DNA of 64,000 bases from Sphingobium terrigena (lineage in GTDB: Bacteria > Pseudomonadota > Alphaproteobacteria > Sphingomonadales > Sphingomonadaceae): NCBI RefSeq assembly GCF_003591655.1, contig NZ_QVRA01000012.1, positions 62,001 to 126,000 of the forward strand, read 5' to 3'. The notes under the pieces were generated by a model. That model ran no database searches and was not told the origin of the DNA. It saw only the letters and a list, made by a program, of their open reading frames with translations. Shown here piece after piece: positions 37,601 to 45,503 of the stretch. The first letter of the stretch is position 1, and every line of letters starts with the position of its first letter. Position numbers and translations under genes: made by a program.

Positions 37601-38137
37601 GTGGGCTTTGAACTCTACCAGTCGATGCTGGAGGAGGCGATCCTCGACGCCAAGGCGGGCGGCGCTGGCCTTGAACCGCGCAGCGACAGCTTCTCGCCCC
37701 AGATCAGCGTCGATGCGCCGATCATGATCCCCGACGATTATGTGCCGGACCTCGACCTGCGCATGGGACTCTACCGCCGCCTGAACGAGGTGGAGGACCG
37801 GCAGGGTCTGGAATCCTTCGCCGCCGAACTGATCGACCGTTTCGGCAAGCTGCCCGCGCCCACGCAAAACCTGCTCAAGATCATCGAGATCAAGCAGAAT
37901 TGCGTGAAAGCCAACATCGCCAAGATCGATGTCGGGCAAAAGGGCGCGCTGGTCAGCTTCTTCGAGGATCGCTTTCCGAATCCCGCAGGGCTCGTCGCCT
38001 ATATCCAGCGGCTCGACGGCGTGGCGCGGCTGCGGCCCGACAGCAAGGTGGTGGTCAACCGCAACTGGGCCGACTCCGCCGCCCGCCTCAACGGCGCGCT
38101 GCAATTGTCGAAGGGGCTGGCCAAGGCGGCCGGGTGA
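34667..38137 (+). CDS. mfd: Transcription-repair coupling factor
   Basis: Mfd is the translocase that removes RNA polymerase stalled at lesions and recruits UvrA. The 1,156-residue protein has a UvrB-like N-terminus (EIIEIPAWDCLPYDRASPSL; RTDTVHDRGEFAIRGGIVDL), the RNA polymerase-interacting domain (LAELATLSPGDLVVHMDHGI), and RecG-like helicase motors with VCGDVGFGKTEVALRAAFVA near 640, VIVDEEQRFGVTHKERLKSL and LYQLRGRVGRSKTRAYAYM. The C-terminal TRCF domain is present. The start is GTG at 34667 or ATG two codons later; AAGGGAACGAG is close by. Confidence 0.97.
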   Translation: MNMTDLQKILRAKAPLTLSGVPAGFQPWLLADIARASPSRAVFVASDEQLMRAVAETAHYFAPEIEIIEIPAWDCLPYDRASPSLRTASARLAGLYALQAKPNGPQLVLTTLNALTQRTLTPFRVRQLVAKLAPKERIAITRLAEMLQANGYVRTDTVHDRGEFAIRGGIVDLFPGGEEQPLRLDFFGDEIETVRRFDPGDQRTTGSVDGFTLLPASEALLDEDTIKRFRGRYREMFGATATGDPLYQAVSDGRRLSGMEHWLPLFEEKLVPLSDHLAEDAVIIRDHGVVGAADSRFEAIRDYHANRVQAKSSDPGAYRPLKPDLLYLDAAEWDAVVARWPMHVATPFHEPDSATVLDFAVDGPRDFAPERAQNANVYEAVGKHIGTLHRTKKKVVIASYSAGARERLSGLLADHGVKRMAAADSWQEALGLAANGSVVLTILPLDHGFTAPDVAVLTEQDMLGDRLVRRAKRKKSADAFLAELATLSPGDLVVHMDHGIGRYEGLTQIPVSKTAHDCVALSYAGGDKLFVPVENLEVLSRYGSDSEGVGLDKLGGEAWQRRKARMKERIREIAGELLKTAAERALRAATVAEPDSAGYPAFVDRFPYQETEDQERAILDVIEDLGAGKPMDRLVCGDVGFGKTEVALRAAFVAAMAGMQVVLICPTTLLARQHHMQFEERFRGFPVNIGRLSRLVPDKEAKAVKAGLADGTVDIVLGTHALLAKGLEFKRLGLVIVDEEQRFGVTHKERLKSLKTDVHVLTLTATPIPRTLQMAMSGLRELSVIQTPPVDRLAVRSYIMPWDGVVIREALLREHYRGGQSFFVVPRIADLTEIEEYLRTEVPEIKAIVAHGQMSATQVEERMSAFYDKRYDVLLSTTIVESGLDIPSANTLIIHRADRFGLAQLYQLRGRVGRSKTRAYAYMTTPANRIITETAEKRLKVLSDLDTLGAGFQLASHDLDIRGAGNLVGDEQSGHIREVGFELYQSMLEEAILDAKAGGAGLEPRSDSFSPQISVDAPIMIPDDYVPDLDLRMGLYRRLNEVEDRQGLESFAAELIDRFGKLPAPTQNLLKIIEIKQNCVKANIAKIDVGQKGALVSFFEDRFPNPAGLVAYIQRLDGVARLRPDSKVVVNRNWADSAARLNGALQLSKGLAKAAG

Positions 38138-38191
38138 CCGCTTGTCGTCCGCCGGGCGATAGCTTAGGCTGAGGCGTCAACGGGGTGGGAG

Positions 38192-38596
38192 ATGAAGATC
38201 ATGGCTGTCGAACTGTTCGTGCTGGCCTGGAGCATGGTGCTGCTCCTGATCCACATCTTCGCCGCCGCCCATGTCAAGACGAAGCAATATGGCACCAACT
38301 GGAACATGGGCGCGCGCGATGAGACATTGCCGCCGCTCAACCCGGTGGCCGGTCGTCTGGCGCGGGCGCAGGCGAATTTTCAGGAAACCCTGCCCATCGC
38401 CATCGTCGCGCTGATCGGCGTCGTGGTGGCTGGCCGGTCGAGCGAGATGACCATGCTCGGCGCCCATATCTGGCTGGGCGCGCGCATCCTCTATTTGCCG
38501 GTCTATGCGTTGGGCATCCCCAAAATCCGCACGCTCATCTTTCTTGTCAGCCTGTTCGGGCTGGGCATGGTGCTGTGGCCGTTACTGCGCCTGTAG
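38192..38596 (+). CDS. MAPEG-family membrane protein
   Basis: This 134-residue protein with four membrane segments belongs to the MAPEG family (membrane-associated eicosanoid/glutathione metabolism-like). It has MGARDETLPPLNPVAGRLAR followed by AQANFQETLPIAIVALIGVV, the family signature (RAxxNxxE, here RAQANFQE), and LGARILYLPVYALGIPKIRT. Bacterial members are mostly of unknown role; some bind glutathione. It follows mfd by 54 bases on the same strand. Confidence 0.88.
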   Translation: MKIMAVELFVLAWSMVLLLIHIFAAAHVKTKQYGTNWNMGARDETLPPLNPVAGRLARAQANFQETLPIAIVALIGVVVAGRSSEMTMLGAHIWLGARILYLPVYALGIPKIRTLIFLVSLFGLGMVLWPLLRL

Positions 38597-38606
38597 AATA
38601 TAATAC

Positions 38607-38746
38607 CCGTTCGCCCTGAGTAGACATTGAGCGAAGTCGGAGTCGCAGACGACCGTAGGTCAAATGGCATATCGAAGGACCAGGCGCTGCGCATAATGCT
38701 TCGATACGAGCCTTCGACAAGCTCAGTCTCTACTCAGCACGAACGG
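38607..38746. repeat. Long intergenic inverted-arm repeat
   Basis: The outer arms, CCGTTCGCCCTGAGTAGA at 38607-38624 and TCTACTCAGCACGAACGG at 38729-38746, pair at 16 of 18 positions. Inside are ATTGAGCGAAGTCGGAGTCG and CCTTCGACAAGCTCAG, text typical of sphingomonad intergenic repeats. It fills the gap between convergent MAPEG and EAL genes. No gene is seen in 38597-38774. Confidence 0.78.
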
Positions 38747-38774
38747 ATGTTAGGCAAACTAAGGGCATTGCGCT

Positions 38775-40865
38775 TCAGCCCGCCAGCACCAGCGCGACCA
38801 GATCGGCGGACGACACACCTGCTGACCGCAGGAAGCCCTGATAATAATCGCATCCCTCACGCGCTAGCAAATCAAGCTGCTGCTGCGTCTCCACCCCTTC
38901 CGCCACGACCTTCAGGCCCAGCGACTTGGCCATGTGGATGACCCCGCGCACGACGATGCGGTCGCGCGCAGTCCCGGCAATATCCTGCGCCAGCCCGCTG
39001 TCGATCTTGAGATAGTCGAGCGGCAGGCTTTTGAGATAGGCGAGGCTGGAATAGCCTGTGCCGAAATCATCGATCGCAACTGCCAGCCCCTCCGACCGGA
39101 GCGCGGTCAGCAAAGCGGCGGCGGCATCGACATCCTCGATCAGCCCGCTTTCGGTGATCTCCACCGTAAGCCTTGACCGAGGAAAGCCGCTGCTGTCCAC
39201 GATCGCCAGCAACCCGCTCATGAAACCGGGCTGGGCAATGTCCGCAGCCGTCACATTGATCGACAGGCGCAGCGCCGACAGGGCGCGCGGCCATGCCGCT
39301 GCCTGCCGCAACGCCTCCACCTGAATATGCGCCGACAGCGGCAGCATATAGTCGGACCGTTCGGCAGTGGCGAACAATATGCCCGCGCCCAGCGGCCCAT
39401 ATTGCGGATGGTTCCAGCGCGCCAGCGCCTCAACCCCGCTGATAACCTCCGAATCCACCGGATATTGCGGCTGGAACACGATGCCTATCTCGCCGCGATC
39501 GAGCGCAAGCCGCAGGTCGGTTTCCAGCTGGTCGGGATCGACCTGACGACTGTGGCGATCGGTCGACAGGATGCGAATGCCCTCCCCGCCCGCCTGCCGC
39601 GCATCGGCCAGCGCGGTGCCGGCGCGGCGCAGCAAATGGGTCGCATCATCTTCGGGGCGAGCCTGCGCGATGCCGCAGCGGGCGATCAGGCGGATGAGAT
39701 GATCGCCCGCGCTGAACGGACGACCGATCGCCGCGATCAATTGCCGCGCCAGGAAGGTCGCGCGGTCGCTGCCCGCCACTTCGCCGGTCAGGCCGACCAG
39801 AAATTCGGTGCCGGTGATGCGCGCGACCATCGCGCCGGGCGCGACGTCATCGACCATCCGCTCGATCCGTCTGGCGATGCGCCCCAGCAGCGCGTCGCCG
39901 ACGACCTGGCCATAGGCCGCGTTCATCCGCTCAAACTGGCTGATCGACAGCAATATGGCGGTAGTCGCCAGCCCGGTCCGCCGGTCGAGCCAGTCCAACG
40001 CCGCCTGCCGCGATCGCAGCCCGGTCAGATAGTCGCGGCTCGCCAGATCGCGCTCCTGCGCGTCCGACAGCCACTCGACATCGGCGGCGACCACGCCATC
40101 CTCGATCCGCAGATGGTGGACCAGCCGGTTGCCGGGCCTGTCGGGCAGGTCATGCGCCAGCGCGGCGGGACGCCCCGCCCGCATCATCACCCTTAGCGCC
40201 GTCAGCACCGCGCGCCGCTCCGCCCGTGGCAGGCGGCGGATCAGCGCCGCAGGATGCACCCGCGCCATCGGCAAATCGAGATGACGGGCGAGACTTTCGC
40301 TCAATCGCAGCAGCAAATCGCTGCGCCCCAATTCCCAGTAGAGCGCGTCGCCGCGGCGGATTCGCTGGGCGCGCTGGCTGTGCGATGCCCCGCCGCCCAA
40401 TCGCTCCACCAGCCGCTGCGCCGATGCCAGAGCCGCGCGCAGCGATGCCTCGCTATAGGGGGCGGTCAGGAAATGGGTGGCCCCTGCATCCAGCAGGTCG
40501 GGGATCATCGCTTCGTCCGCCTGATCGACCAGCACGATCAGCGCGCCGCCGCCCGCTTCCATCGCCGGCACCAACGGAGCCAGCAGCTTCGCTTCCCCGC
40601 CACCTGCGCGCATATCCACCAGTGCGACCTGCGCTTCGCTGCGCAAATAGCGCTGCGGTGCCTCCCGCGCACGGCGCGCACCAATGGCGCGCCAACCAGC
40701 CGCCTGCGCGGCATGGCACAGCCCGTCCCGGTCGCCAGGCGACAGGATGAAGAGGCTGCGCTGTCCGTCTGCGGCCTGATCCGCGATCACTGATATGGTC
40801 CCCTGGGCGCGCGCATCCTGCCGCCTTAGCATCAACGGGTTACCGACGTCTTGCGTATCCCGCAA
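38775..40865 (-). CDS. Cyclic di-GMP phosphodiesterase with degenerate GGDEF domain
   Basis: The 696-residue cytoplasmic protein has a receiver-like N-terminus (QVALVDMRAGGGEAKLLAPL; LLDAGATHFLTAPYSEASLR), a GGDEF domain near 275-430 whose active-site loop is RITGTEFLV instead of GGDEF, and an EAL domain from about 450. The EAL domain keeps GVEALARWNHPQYGPLG at 477-493, the metal-binding VAIDDFGTGYSSLAYLKSLP near 596 and LDYLKIDSGLAQDI. It should degrade c-di-GMP, with the GGDEF part possibly regulatory. No membrane segments are seen. It is divergent from moaA. Confidence 0.93.
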   Translation of the reverse strand: MRDTQDVGNPLMLRRQDARAQGTISVIADQAADGQRSLFILSPGDRDGLCHAAQAAGWRAIGARRAREAPQRYLRSEAQVALVDMRAGGGEAKLLAPLVPAMEAGGGALIVLVDQADEAMIPDLLDAGATHFLTAPYSEASLRAALASAQRLVERLGGGASHSQRAQRIRRGDALYWELGRSDLLLRLSESLARHLDLPMARVHPAALIRRLPRAERRAVLTALRVMMRAGRPAALAHDLPDRPGNRLVHHLRIEDGVVAADVEWLSDAQERDLASRDYLTGLRSRQAALDWLDRRTGLATTAILLSISQFERMNAAYGQVVGDALLGRIARRIERMVDDVAPGAMVARITGTEFLVGLTGEVAGSDRATFLARQLIAAIGRPFSAGDHLIRLIARCGIAQARPEDDATHLLRRAGTALADARQAGGEGIRILSTDRHSRQVDPDQLETDLRLALDRGEIGIVFQPQYPVDSEVISGVEALARWNHPQYGPLGAGILFATAERSDYMLPLSAHIQVEALRQAAAWPRALSALRLSINVTAADIAQPGFMSGLLAIVDSSGFPRSRLTVEITESGLIEDVDAAAALLTALRSEGLAVAIDDFGTGYSSLAYLKSLPLDYLKIDSGLAQDIAGTARDRIVVRGVIHMAKSLGLKVVAEGVETQQQLDLLAREGCDYYQGFLRSAGVSSADLVALVLAG

Positions 40866-40910
40866 CCGGGGTGCTTGCGCGAGGCAGGTCCATCCCCTAG
40901 CTAGGGGACC

Positions 40911-41924
40911 ATGGCCATGGCGGAACCCTCACGCACGCAGATGACCGACGGCCTTGGCCGCCGGATCAGCTATTTGCGCATATCCGTCACGGATCGCTGT
41001 GACCTGCGCTGCCGCTATTGCATGGCGGAAAAGATGCAGTTCCTGCCCAAAAATCAGGTGCTGACGCTGGAGGAGATCGCGCTGCTGGCCGACCTGTTCG
41101 TCGCACGCGGCATCAACAAGATCCGCCTGACCGGCGGCGAACCGCTGGTGCGCCGCGACATTGGCGATCTGGTGCGCCGGATCGGGCGGCATCTGGGCAA
41201 TGGGCTGGACGAGCTGACGCTGACGACCAATGGCACCCGTTTGATCAATCATGCCGATATGCTGGCCGATGCGGGCGTGCGCCGGATCAACGTAAGCCTC
41301 GACAGCCTGGACCCGGCGCGTTTTGCCCATATTACGCGCGGCGGCGACATACAGGCGGTATTCGGCGGGCTGAAAGCCGCGCAGGCGGCGGGGCTGGCGA
41401 TCAAGATTAACATGGTGGCGCTGAAAGGTGTCAATGACGGTGAAATCCTGCCGATGCTGCGCTGGTGCGACGCGGAAGGCCTGGACCTGACGCTGATCGA
41501 GACGATGCCCTTGGGCGAAACAGGCGAGGACCGGACCGATCATTATCTGCCGCTGAGCCAGGTGGCTGACGATATTCGCGCGCATTATGCGCTTACGCCT
41601 GTGTCCGACCGCACCGGTGGCCCCGCACGCTATCACAGCGTTGCGGGAATGACGGCGCGGCTTGGCCTCATTACCCCGCTCACCAATAATTTCTGCGCCG
41701 ATTGCAACCGCATCCGCATGACGTGCGAGGGCAAGATTTTCATGTGTCTGGGCCATGAGGATCATGTCGATTTCAAGACGGCGCTGCGCGAAGGCGGGCT
41801 GCCCGCGGTCGAGCCGCTGATCGACCGCGCCCTGCGGCTGAAGCCCGCGCGGCATGATTTCCGCATCGGCGCGGGTGAAACCGCGCCTGCAACCCGTCGT
41901 CATATGAGCGTCACCGGCGGATGA
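40911..41924 (+). CDS. moaA: GTP 3',8-cyclase (molybdenum cofactor synthesis)
   Basis: MoaA is the radical SAM enzyme that turns GTP into 3',8-cyclo-GTP in the first step of molybdopterin synthesis. The 337-residue protein has the radical SAM cluster in TDRCDLRCRYCMAEK (Cys 30, 34, 37), NKIRLTGGEPLVRRDIGDLV, and the second cluster in NNFCADCNRIRMTCEGKIFM. It ends in the functional Gly-Gly tail (SVTGG). The start may be 40911 or the ATG at 40941 (MTDGLGRRI). It overlaps nadK by four bases. Confidence 0.96.
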   Translation: MAMAEPSRTQMTDGLGRRISYLRISVTDRCDLRCRYCMAEKMQFLPKNQVLTLEEIALLADLFVARGINKIRLTGGEPLVRRDIGDLVRRIGRHLGNGLDELTLTTNGTRLINHADMLADAGVRRINVSLDSLDPARFAHITRGGDIQAVFGGLKAAQAAGLAIKINMVALKGVNDGEILPMLRWCDAEGLDLTLIETMPLGETGEDRTDHYLPLSQVADDIRAHYALTPVSDRTGGPARYHSVAGMTARLGLITPLTNNFCADCNRIRMTCEGKIFMCLGHEDHVDFKTALREGGLPAVEPLIDRALRLKPARHDFRIGAGETAPATRRHMSVTGG

Positions 41925-42697
41925 GCGGCGAAGTTCGGCGCGCGCTGGTCGTGTCCCCTACCCAGGCAGCCAAGGCCGCCGAGGAACGGTTGCGCGCCAC
42001 CTACGACTTCGTGCCGGTCGATCAGGCCGAGATGATCATCGCGCTGGGCGGCGACGGCTATATGCTTCAGACGCTCCATTCGATGCTGGAAGCACGACGG
42101 ATCGTCCCGGTGTTCGGCATGAACCTGGGCACGGTCGGCTTCCTGATGAACGAATGGCGGCTGGAGCGGCTGGAGCAGCGGCTGGAAGCGGCCAAGATGT
42201 TCAAGGTCAATCCGTTGCGCATGATCGTCGATACGGTCGATGGCGAGCGTTTTTCCATCCCCGCCATCAACGAAGTGTCGCTGCTGCGCGAAACCCGCCA
42301 GACCGCCAAGCTGGAGGTGCAGGTCAATGGCCGCGTCGTCCTGCCCGAACTGGTGTGTGACGGCGTGCTGGTGGCGACGCCAGCCGGGTCCACCGCCTAT
42401 AATCTGTCGGCCCATGGGCCGATCCTACCCTTGGGTTCGGCGCTGGTCGCACTGACCCCGATCAGCCCGTTCCGCCCGCGTCGCTGGCGCGGCGCCATCC
42501 TGCCGGAAAATACCATCATCCGCTTCACGGTGCTTGATCCGGTCAAGCGCCCGGTCAGCGCCGTGGCCGACCAGCGCGAAGTCCGCGACGTCGCCCAGGT
42601 GGAAATCAAGATCGACCGCGCGACCCCGCTGACCTTGTTGTTCGACCCGGAACATACGCTGGACGATCGCATTGCGGCCGAACAGTTCATCGCCTGA
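41921..42697 (+). CDS. nadK: NAD kinase
   Basis: NadK phosphorylates NAD to NADP. The 258-residue protein has the GGDG motif in MIIALGGDGYMLQTLHSMLE (residues 43-46), NLGTVGFLMNEWRLERLEQR, and VATPAGSTAYNLSAHGPILP, all standard for the family. It starts within the stop of moaA (ATGA), so its translation is coupled to a cofactor gene. It is the last core gene before the tRNA and the mobile element. Confidence 0.95.
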   Translation: MSGEVRRALVVSPTQAAKAAEERLRATYDFVPVDQAEMIIALGGDGYMLQTLHSMLEARRIVPVFGMNLGTVGFLMNEWRLERLEQRLEAAKMFKVNPLRMIVDTVDGERFSIPAINEVSLLRETRQTAKLEVQVNGRVVLPELVCDGVLVATPAGSTAYNLSAHGPILPLGSALVALTPISPFRPRRWRGAILPENTIIRFTVLDPVKRPVSAVADQREVRDVAQVEIKIDRATPLTLLFDPEHTLDDRIAAEQFIA

Positions 42698-42750
42698 ACG
42701 GGGGCTTGAACGGAGCCAAAGCCCGGCCTGACGGGGAGCCAAAAAAATCA

Positions 42751-44451
42751 TCAGATTAGCGCTTGCCAATTCTTAAAAGCCGCTGCTATAGGCGCGGCCT
42801 GCCCGGCGGAAGTCGGGCTGCTCCCCGATAGCTCAGCGGTAGAGCATTCGACTGTTAATCGAATGGCCGTAGGTTCGAATCCTACTCGGGGAGCCAATTC
42901 TAAAATTGGGGGTTTTTTGCCCCCTTTTGGTGCTGGGCCGGAACCGCCAGTTTCGCCGATTTTTTCAAGAATTCCAAACGGTTCGCGGAACGTGACGGTC
43001 AGCGCTCCACCCGCGAATGACGAGTTCGATAATATCAAATTCAGAGCCCGCCGCTTGGTCGCCAAGGGCTGATCCGCAAACTGGTTGTGGGCGGTCCTCG
43101 CGAAGTCCAGCAATGCCAGACCATCATCGATCAGGTCGTCCTCTGCGCTATGCAGGCTCTCCATGTCTCGCAGAGTCCGATCCCGCTCCTCACGCCAGGT
43201 CGCTGAAACCCGGTCGTGGAATTCGACCGTGACCCGCCCATCGAGCTTGTCGAGGTAGAGGGTGTCCAATCGGTGTTGAAGGCGATCAGCCTCCGCTCGC
43301 AAGCGCTCAACCGATTCGTCGCGGTCGCGCCGCTCGTCTGCATGACTCTCGCGGATCGCTCGCTCAATGAGCCGGAATGACGCATCATCCAACCGAAGCC
43401 GCCTGAGGACAGCTGCGAACTGATCGTCGAGGGCCTCCTCGCGGATATACCGCTCAGGGCAGCGCCCCTTGAACCGGGAGCAGTGGTAGTAGATGTATCG
43501 GCCCTTCTTGATCTCGGCCGTGACCGCGCAACCGCAGTGACCGCAGGTGATCAGTCCGGTGTAAGCAAATTGAAGCCGATTGCCGTGGACGTTGGAGATG
43601 CTCCGGCCATCCAGGATCTCCTGCACGTTGGACCAGGTGGCAAAGGTCGTCAGCGGAGTATGCGAGCCCTTGTAGAGTTTGCCCAGCCACTCGAACGAGC
43701 CCGTGTAAATCCGGCTGCGTAGCATTGTATTGATCGTGCTCACGCCCACCGGTTTTCCGCTCTTGCGGTACCGGAGGCCAGCCCTGACGGCTAATTGGGT
43801 CACTTCCTTGAGCGAATATTGGCCGCTCTCGAACCATTCGAACACGCGGGTCACCAACGGACCGATATCCGGATCGATTGTGATGACCTTCTTGCCGAGC
43901 GGGCCCATCACATTCACATAGCCCAGCGGAGCGAAGGTCGGCCAAATCCCCTGCTCTGCCTTTTCGAGCATTCCCTTGCGGGTCTCCTCAGAGAGATTGT
44001 CGATGTAGTTCTTGGCCATCAAAACCTTGATGCCATGCATGAACTTCTCCGACGATCGCGAATCCCGAGAGAGAACGACATTCTCCTTCACGAAATGGAT
44101 CTCGATATCCAATCCGTCGACCGTCACCCAATCCTTGAGGTTGCGGTAGAGCCTGTCGGTCTTCTCGACCAGAATCGTTCTGACGCTCGGATGGGATCTG
44201 ATGTAGCGGAGCATTTCCTCGAATCCGGTACGACCGGCGCGCTTCGCGGTCTCCACGTCAACATGTTCAGAGGCGATCGTTATGCCGTTCTGAACTGCAT
44301 ACTCTCGCATCAACTTCTGCTGTGCCGGGATAGAAAACCCTTCCTTCTCCTGCTCGCTGGTTGATACTCGTGCGTACATGACGGCCTTATTGCGTTCTTG
44401 AATGATACGCTTTGCCTTCGGCTGTACGATCTTTGCGCGGGGTCTCGTCAT
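42751..44451 (-). CDS. Large serine recombinase (element integrase), C-terminus reads into tRNA-Asn and chromosome
   Basis: The frame of 566 codons encodes a large serine recombinase, which cuts and joins DNA through a Ser-DNA link. The resolvase domain has AVMYARVSTSEQEKEGFSIP with the catalytic Ser near 31 and VEKTDRLYRNLKDWVTVDG; the recombinase domain has STINTMLRSRIYTGSFEWLG; a zinc ribbon has LITCGHCGCAVTAEIKKGRY with later Cys in HCSRFKGRC; and a coiled coil follows. Residues 1 to about 518 lie in the element. The last 48 are encoded by the antisense of tRNA-Asn (RVGFEPTAIRLTVECSTAEL) and its upstream DNA. Thus the present stop belongs to the host. GGAGGAG precedes the ATG. It probably catalysed insertion at this tRNA. 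Confidence 0.93.
   Translation of the reverse strand: MTRPRAKIVQPKAKRIIQERNKAVMYARVSTSEQEKEGFSIPAQQKLMREYAVQNGITIASEHVDVETAKRAGRTGFEEMLRYIRSHPSVRTILVEKTDRLYRNLKDWVTVDGLDIEIHFVKENVVLSRDSRSSEKFMHGIKVLMAKNYIDNLSEETRKGMLEKAEQGIWPTFAPLGYVNVMGPLGKKVITIDPDIGPLVTRVFEWFESGQYSLKEVTQLAVRAGLRYRKSGKPVGVSTINTMLRSRIYTGSFEWLGKLYKGSHTPLTTFATWSNVQEILDGRSISNVHGNRLQFAYTGLITCGHCGCAVTAEIKKGRYIYYHCSRFKGRCPERYIREEALDDQFAAVLRRLRLDDASFRLIERAIRESHADERRDRDESVERLRAEADRLQHRLDTLYLDKLDGRVTVEFHDRVSATWREERDRTLRDMESLHSAEDDLIDDGLALLDFARTAHNQFADQPLATKRRALNLILSNSSFAGGALTVTFREPFGILEKIGETGGSGPAPKGGKKPPILELAPRVGFEPTAIRLTVECSTAELSGSSPTSAGQAAPIAAAFKNWQALI
42763..42791 (+). promoter_or_regulatory. Candidate promoter of tRNA-Asn
   Basis: TTGCCA at 42763-42768 and CTATAG at 42786-42791 are separated by 17 bases, a good sigma-70-type pair. 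The -10 lies 30 bases before the first base of the tRNA. The inverse strand of this region is read as the end of the recombinase frame. Confidence 0.6.
42822..42896 (+). tRNA. tRNA-Asn (anticodon GTT), attachment site of the element
   Basis: The 75 bases fold as a tRNA: acceptor stem TCCCCGA (42822-42828) with TCGGGGA (42886-42892), discriminator G, encoded CCA at 42894-42896, D-arm GCTCAGCGGTAGAGC, anticodon stem-loop TTCGACTGTTAATCGAA with anticodon GTT, and T-arm GTAGGTTCGAATCCTAC. The tRNA is intact. The element starts directly after the CCA, so its 3' end is likely the attachment core (attL). The matching attR is not in the window by eye. Confidence 0.97.
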
Positions 44452-44473
44452 CTCAATTACTCCTCCTCACCCC

Positions 44474-44503
44474 AATATACCATCCATCCTCCCGTTTTTG
44501 AAA
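44474..44503 (-). promoter_or_regulatory. Candidate promoter of the serine recombinase
   Basis: On the minus strand TTTCAA (44503-44498) and TATATT (44479-44474) are separated by 18 bases, 22 bases before the recombinase ATG. The stretch 44452-44580 is visibly AT-richer than its surroundings. The -35 is a weak match. Confidence 0.35.
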
Positions 44504-44580
44504 GTCATCCGAAAAGTTCGATGTGTGTATTACTTGGGGTTGTTTGATTTTCCTTGCACCTGACGGTTCCCTCCACGATC

Positions 44581-44928
44581 CTATTTGCGACTGTCGAAGG
44601 CGGTGAAAAAATCCGCGAAATCCCCCAGAAAGTTTCTCGCTTCATCGTCGCTGACAGGACGATCGAGGTGCTGTTCGAAATACGCTCTGGCGTCAGCGAC
44701 TAGGGCGGCCGAGAACATCGCGCGCCTGGAAACCCGTCGCCTTCCAAAGCTAGGCGATGTGTCATGCATCCCGGAGGACACAGTCATCAAAGCTAGTGGT
44801 GGCGGTGCGACGGGCTTTGGATCGTGCTCGGAATCAAATTCTGGAGGTGAGGCGACAACTTCTGCCACTACGGGCGGAGGGGGTGGTGAACTGGCTCCCA
44901 GAGCCTTGGGCCGCCGACGACGCCTCAT
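44581..44928 (-). CDS. Hypothetical protein at the end of the transfer operon (115 aa)
   Basis: The 115-residue protein starts with a very basic run (MRRRRRPKALGASS), a proline stretch (SPPPPPVVAEVVASPPEF), then a second basic patch (SFGRRRVSRRAMFSAALVAD) and an acidic, aromatic C-terminus (RNFLGDFADFFTAFDSRK). The ATG at 44928 overlaps the transglycosylase stop by four bases (ATGA), so it is the last gene of the transfer operon. The C-terminal half resembles a small helical domain. No family is recognised; the frame is open upstream to 45042 but that would run inside the transglycosylase gene. Confidence 0.65.
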   Translation of the reverse strand: MRRRRRPKALGASSPPPPPVVAEVVASPPEFDSEHDPKPVAPPPLALMTVSSGMHDTSPSFGRRRVSRRAMFSAALVADARAYFEQHLDRPVSDDEARNFLGDFADFFTAFDSRK

Positions 44929-45503
44929 GGCGTAAACCCAGAAACTGGCGATGGCCCCTTTGAGGGTCGAGCAAAGAGGCTGGCCCCGAACCGTCGCCGT
45001 AGATGAACGAGGACGCTCGAGGTGTAGCGTTGTTGTCGCCATCCCGTGGGACTATGATAGACACCGATCGCCTTCCAATAGTCACGCGTGGCGGCCAAGC
45101 CGGAGAGGAATATCCAGCGTGCAGCCTCGACGTTGAAGCAGGCATCTTGTTTCAGCCAATGGCGGACATGTTGCTCCGGCCGACCTGTGATCGCCGCCAG
45201 CCGCGGTACCCACCAACTATTGACCTGTAATGGCCCGAGGTCGTGGCTGCCGTCGCTGTTTGCGACTTCCGCGCCTACCCAGCCGCCCTCCTGATCGCGC
45301 AATCCCCAGAGCGTCTTGGCAAGCCAGTCGCGGCCGGCGGCCGACCGGGCGATGCACGTCGCGACGATCTGTTCGTCGATCGTGTTTTGACGGGTTGTTC
45401 GGGCTTCCAGGGAATGGACAGGGAATGCGAACACCAGGGCAGCCAAGATCGGCCTGATGAAGATCGGCGCGAACCTGGGCGCAAAAGCGGCCCTAGTGAT
45501 CAT
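44925..45503 (-). CDS. Lytic transglycosylase of a conjugation system (VirB1/TrbN-like)
   Basis: The protein of about 192 residues has a signal peptide (FIRPILAALVFAFPVHSLEA) and an SLT-type domain: WGLRDQEGGWVGAEVANSDG with the catalytic Glu, SHDLGPLQVNSWWVPRLAAI, and CFNVEAARWIFLSGLAATRD. Such enzymes open peptidoglycan for the mating channel. It starts within the end of the relaxase gene (ATG at 45503, or 45515 with four more residues) and overlaps the next gene by four bases. Its presence hints that channel genes exist elsewhere on the element. Confidence 0.85.
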   Translation of the reverse strand: MITRAAFAPRFAPIFIRPILAALVFAFPVHSLEARTTRQNTIDEQIVATCIARSAAGRDWLAKTLWGLRDQEGGWVGAEVANSDGSHDLGPLQVNSWWVPRLAAITGRPEQHVRHWLKQDACFNVEAARWIFLSGLAATRDYWKAIGVYHSPTGWRQQRYTSSVLVHLRRRFGASLFARPSKGPSPVSGFTP

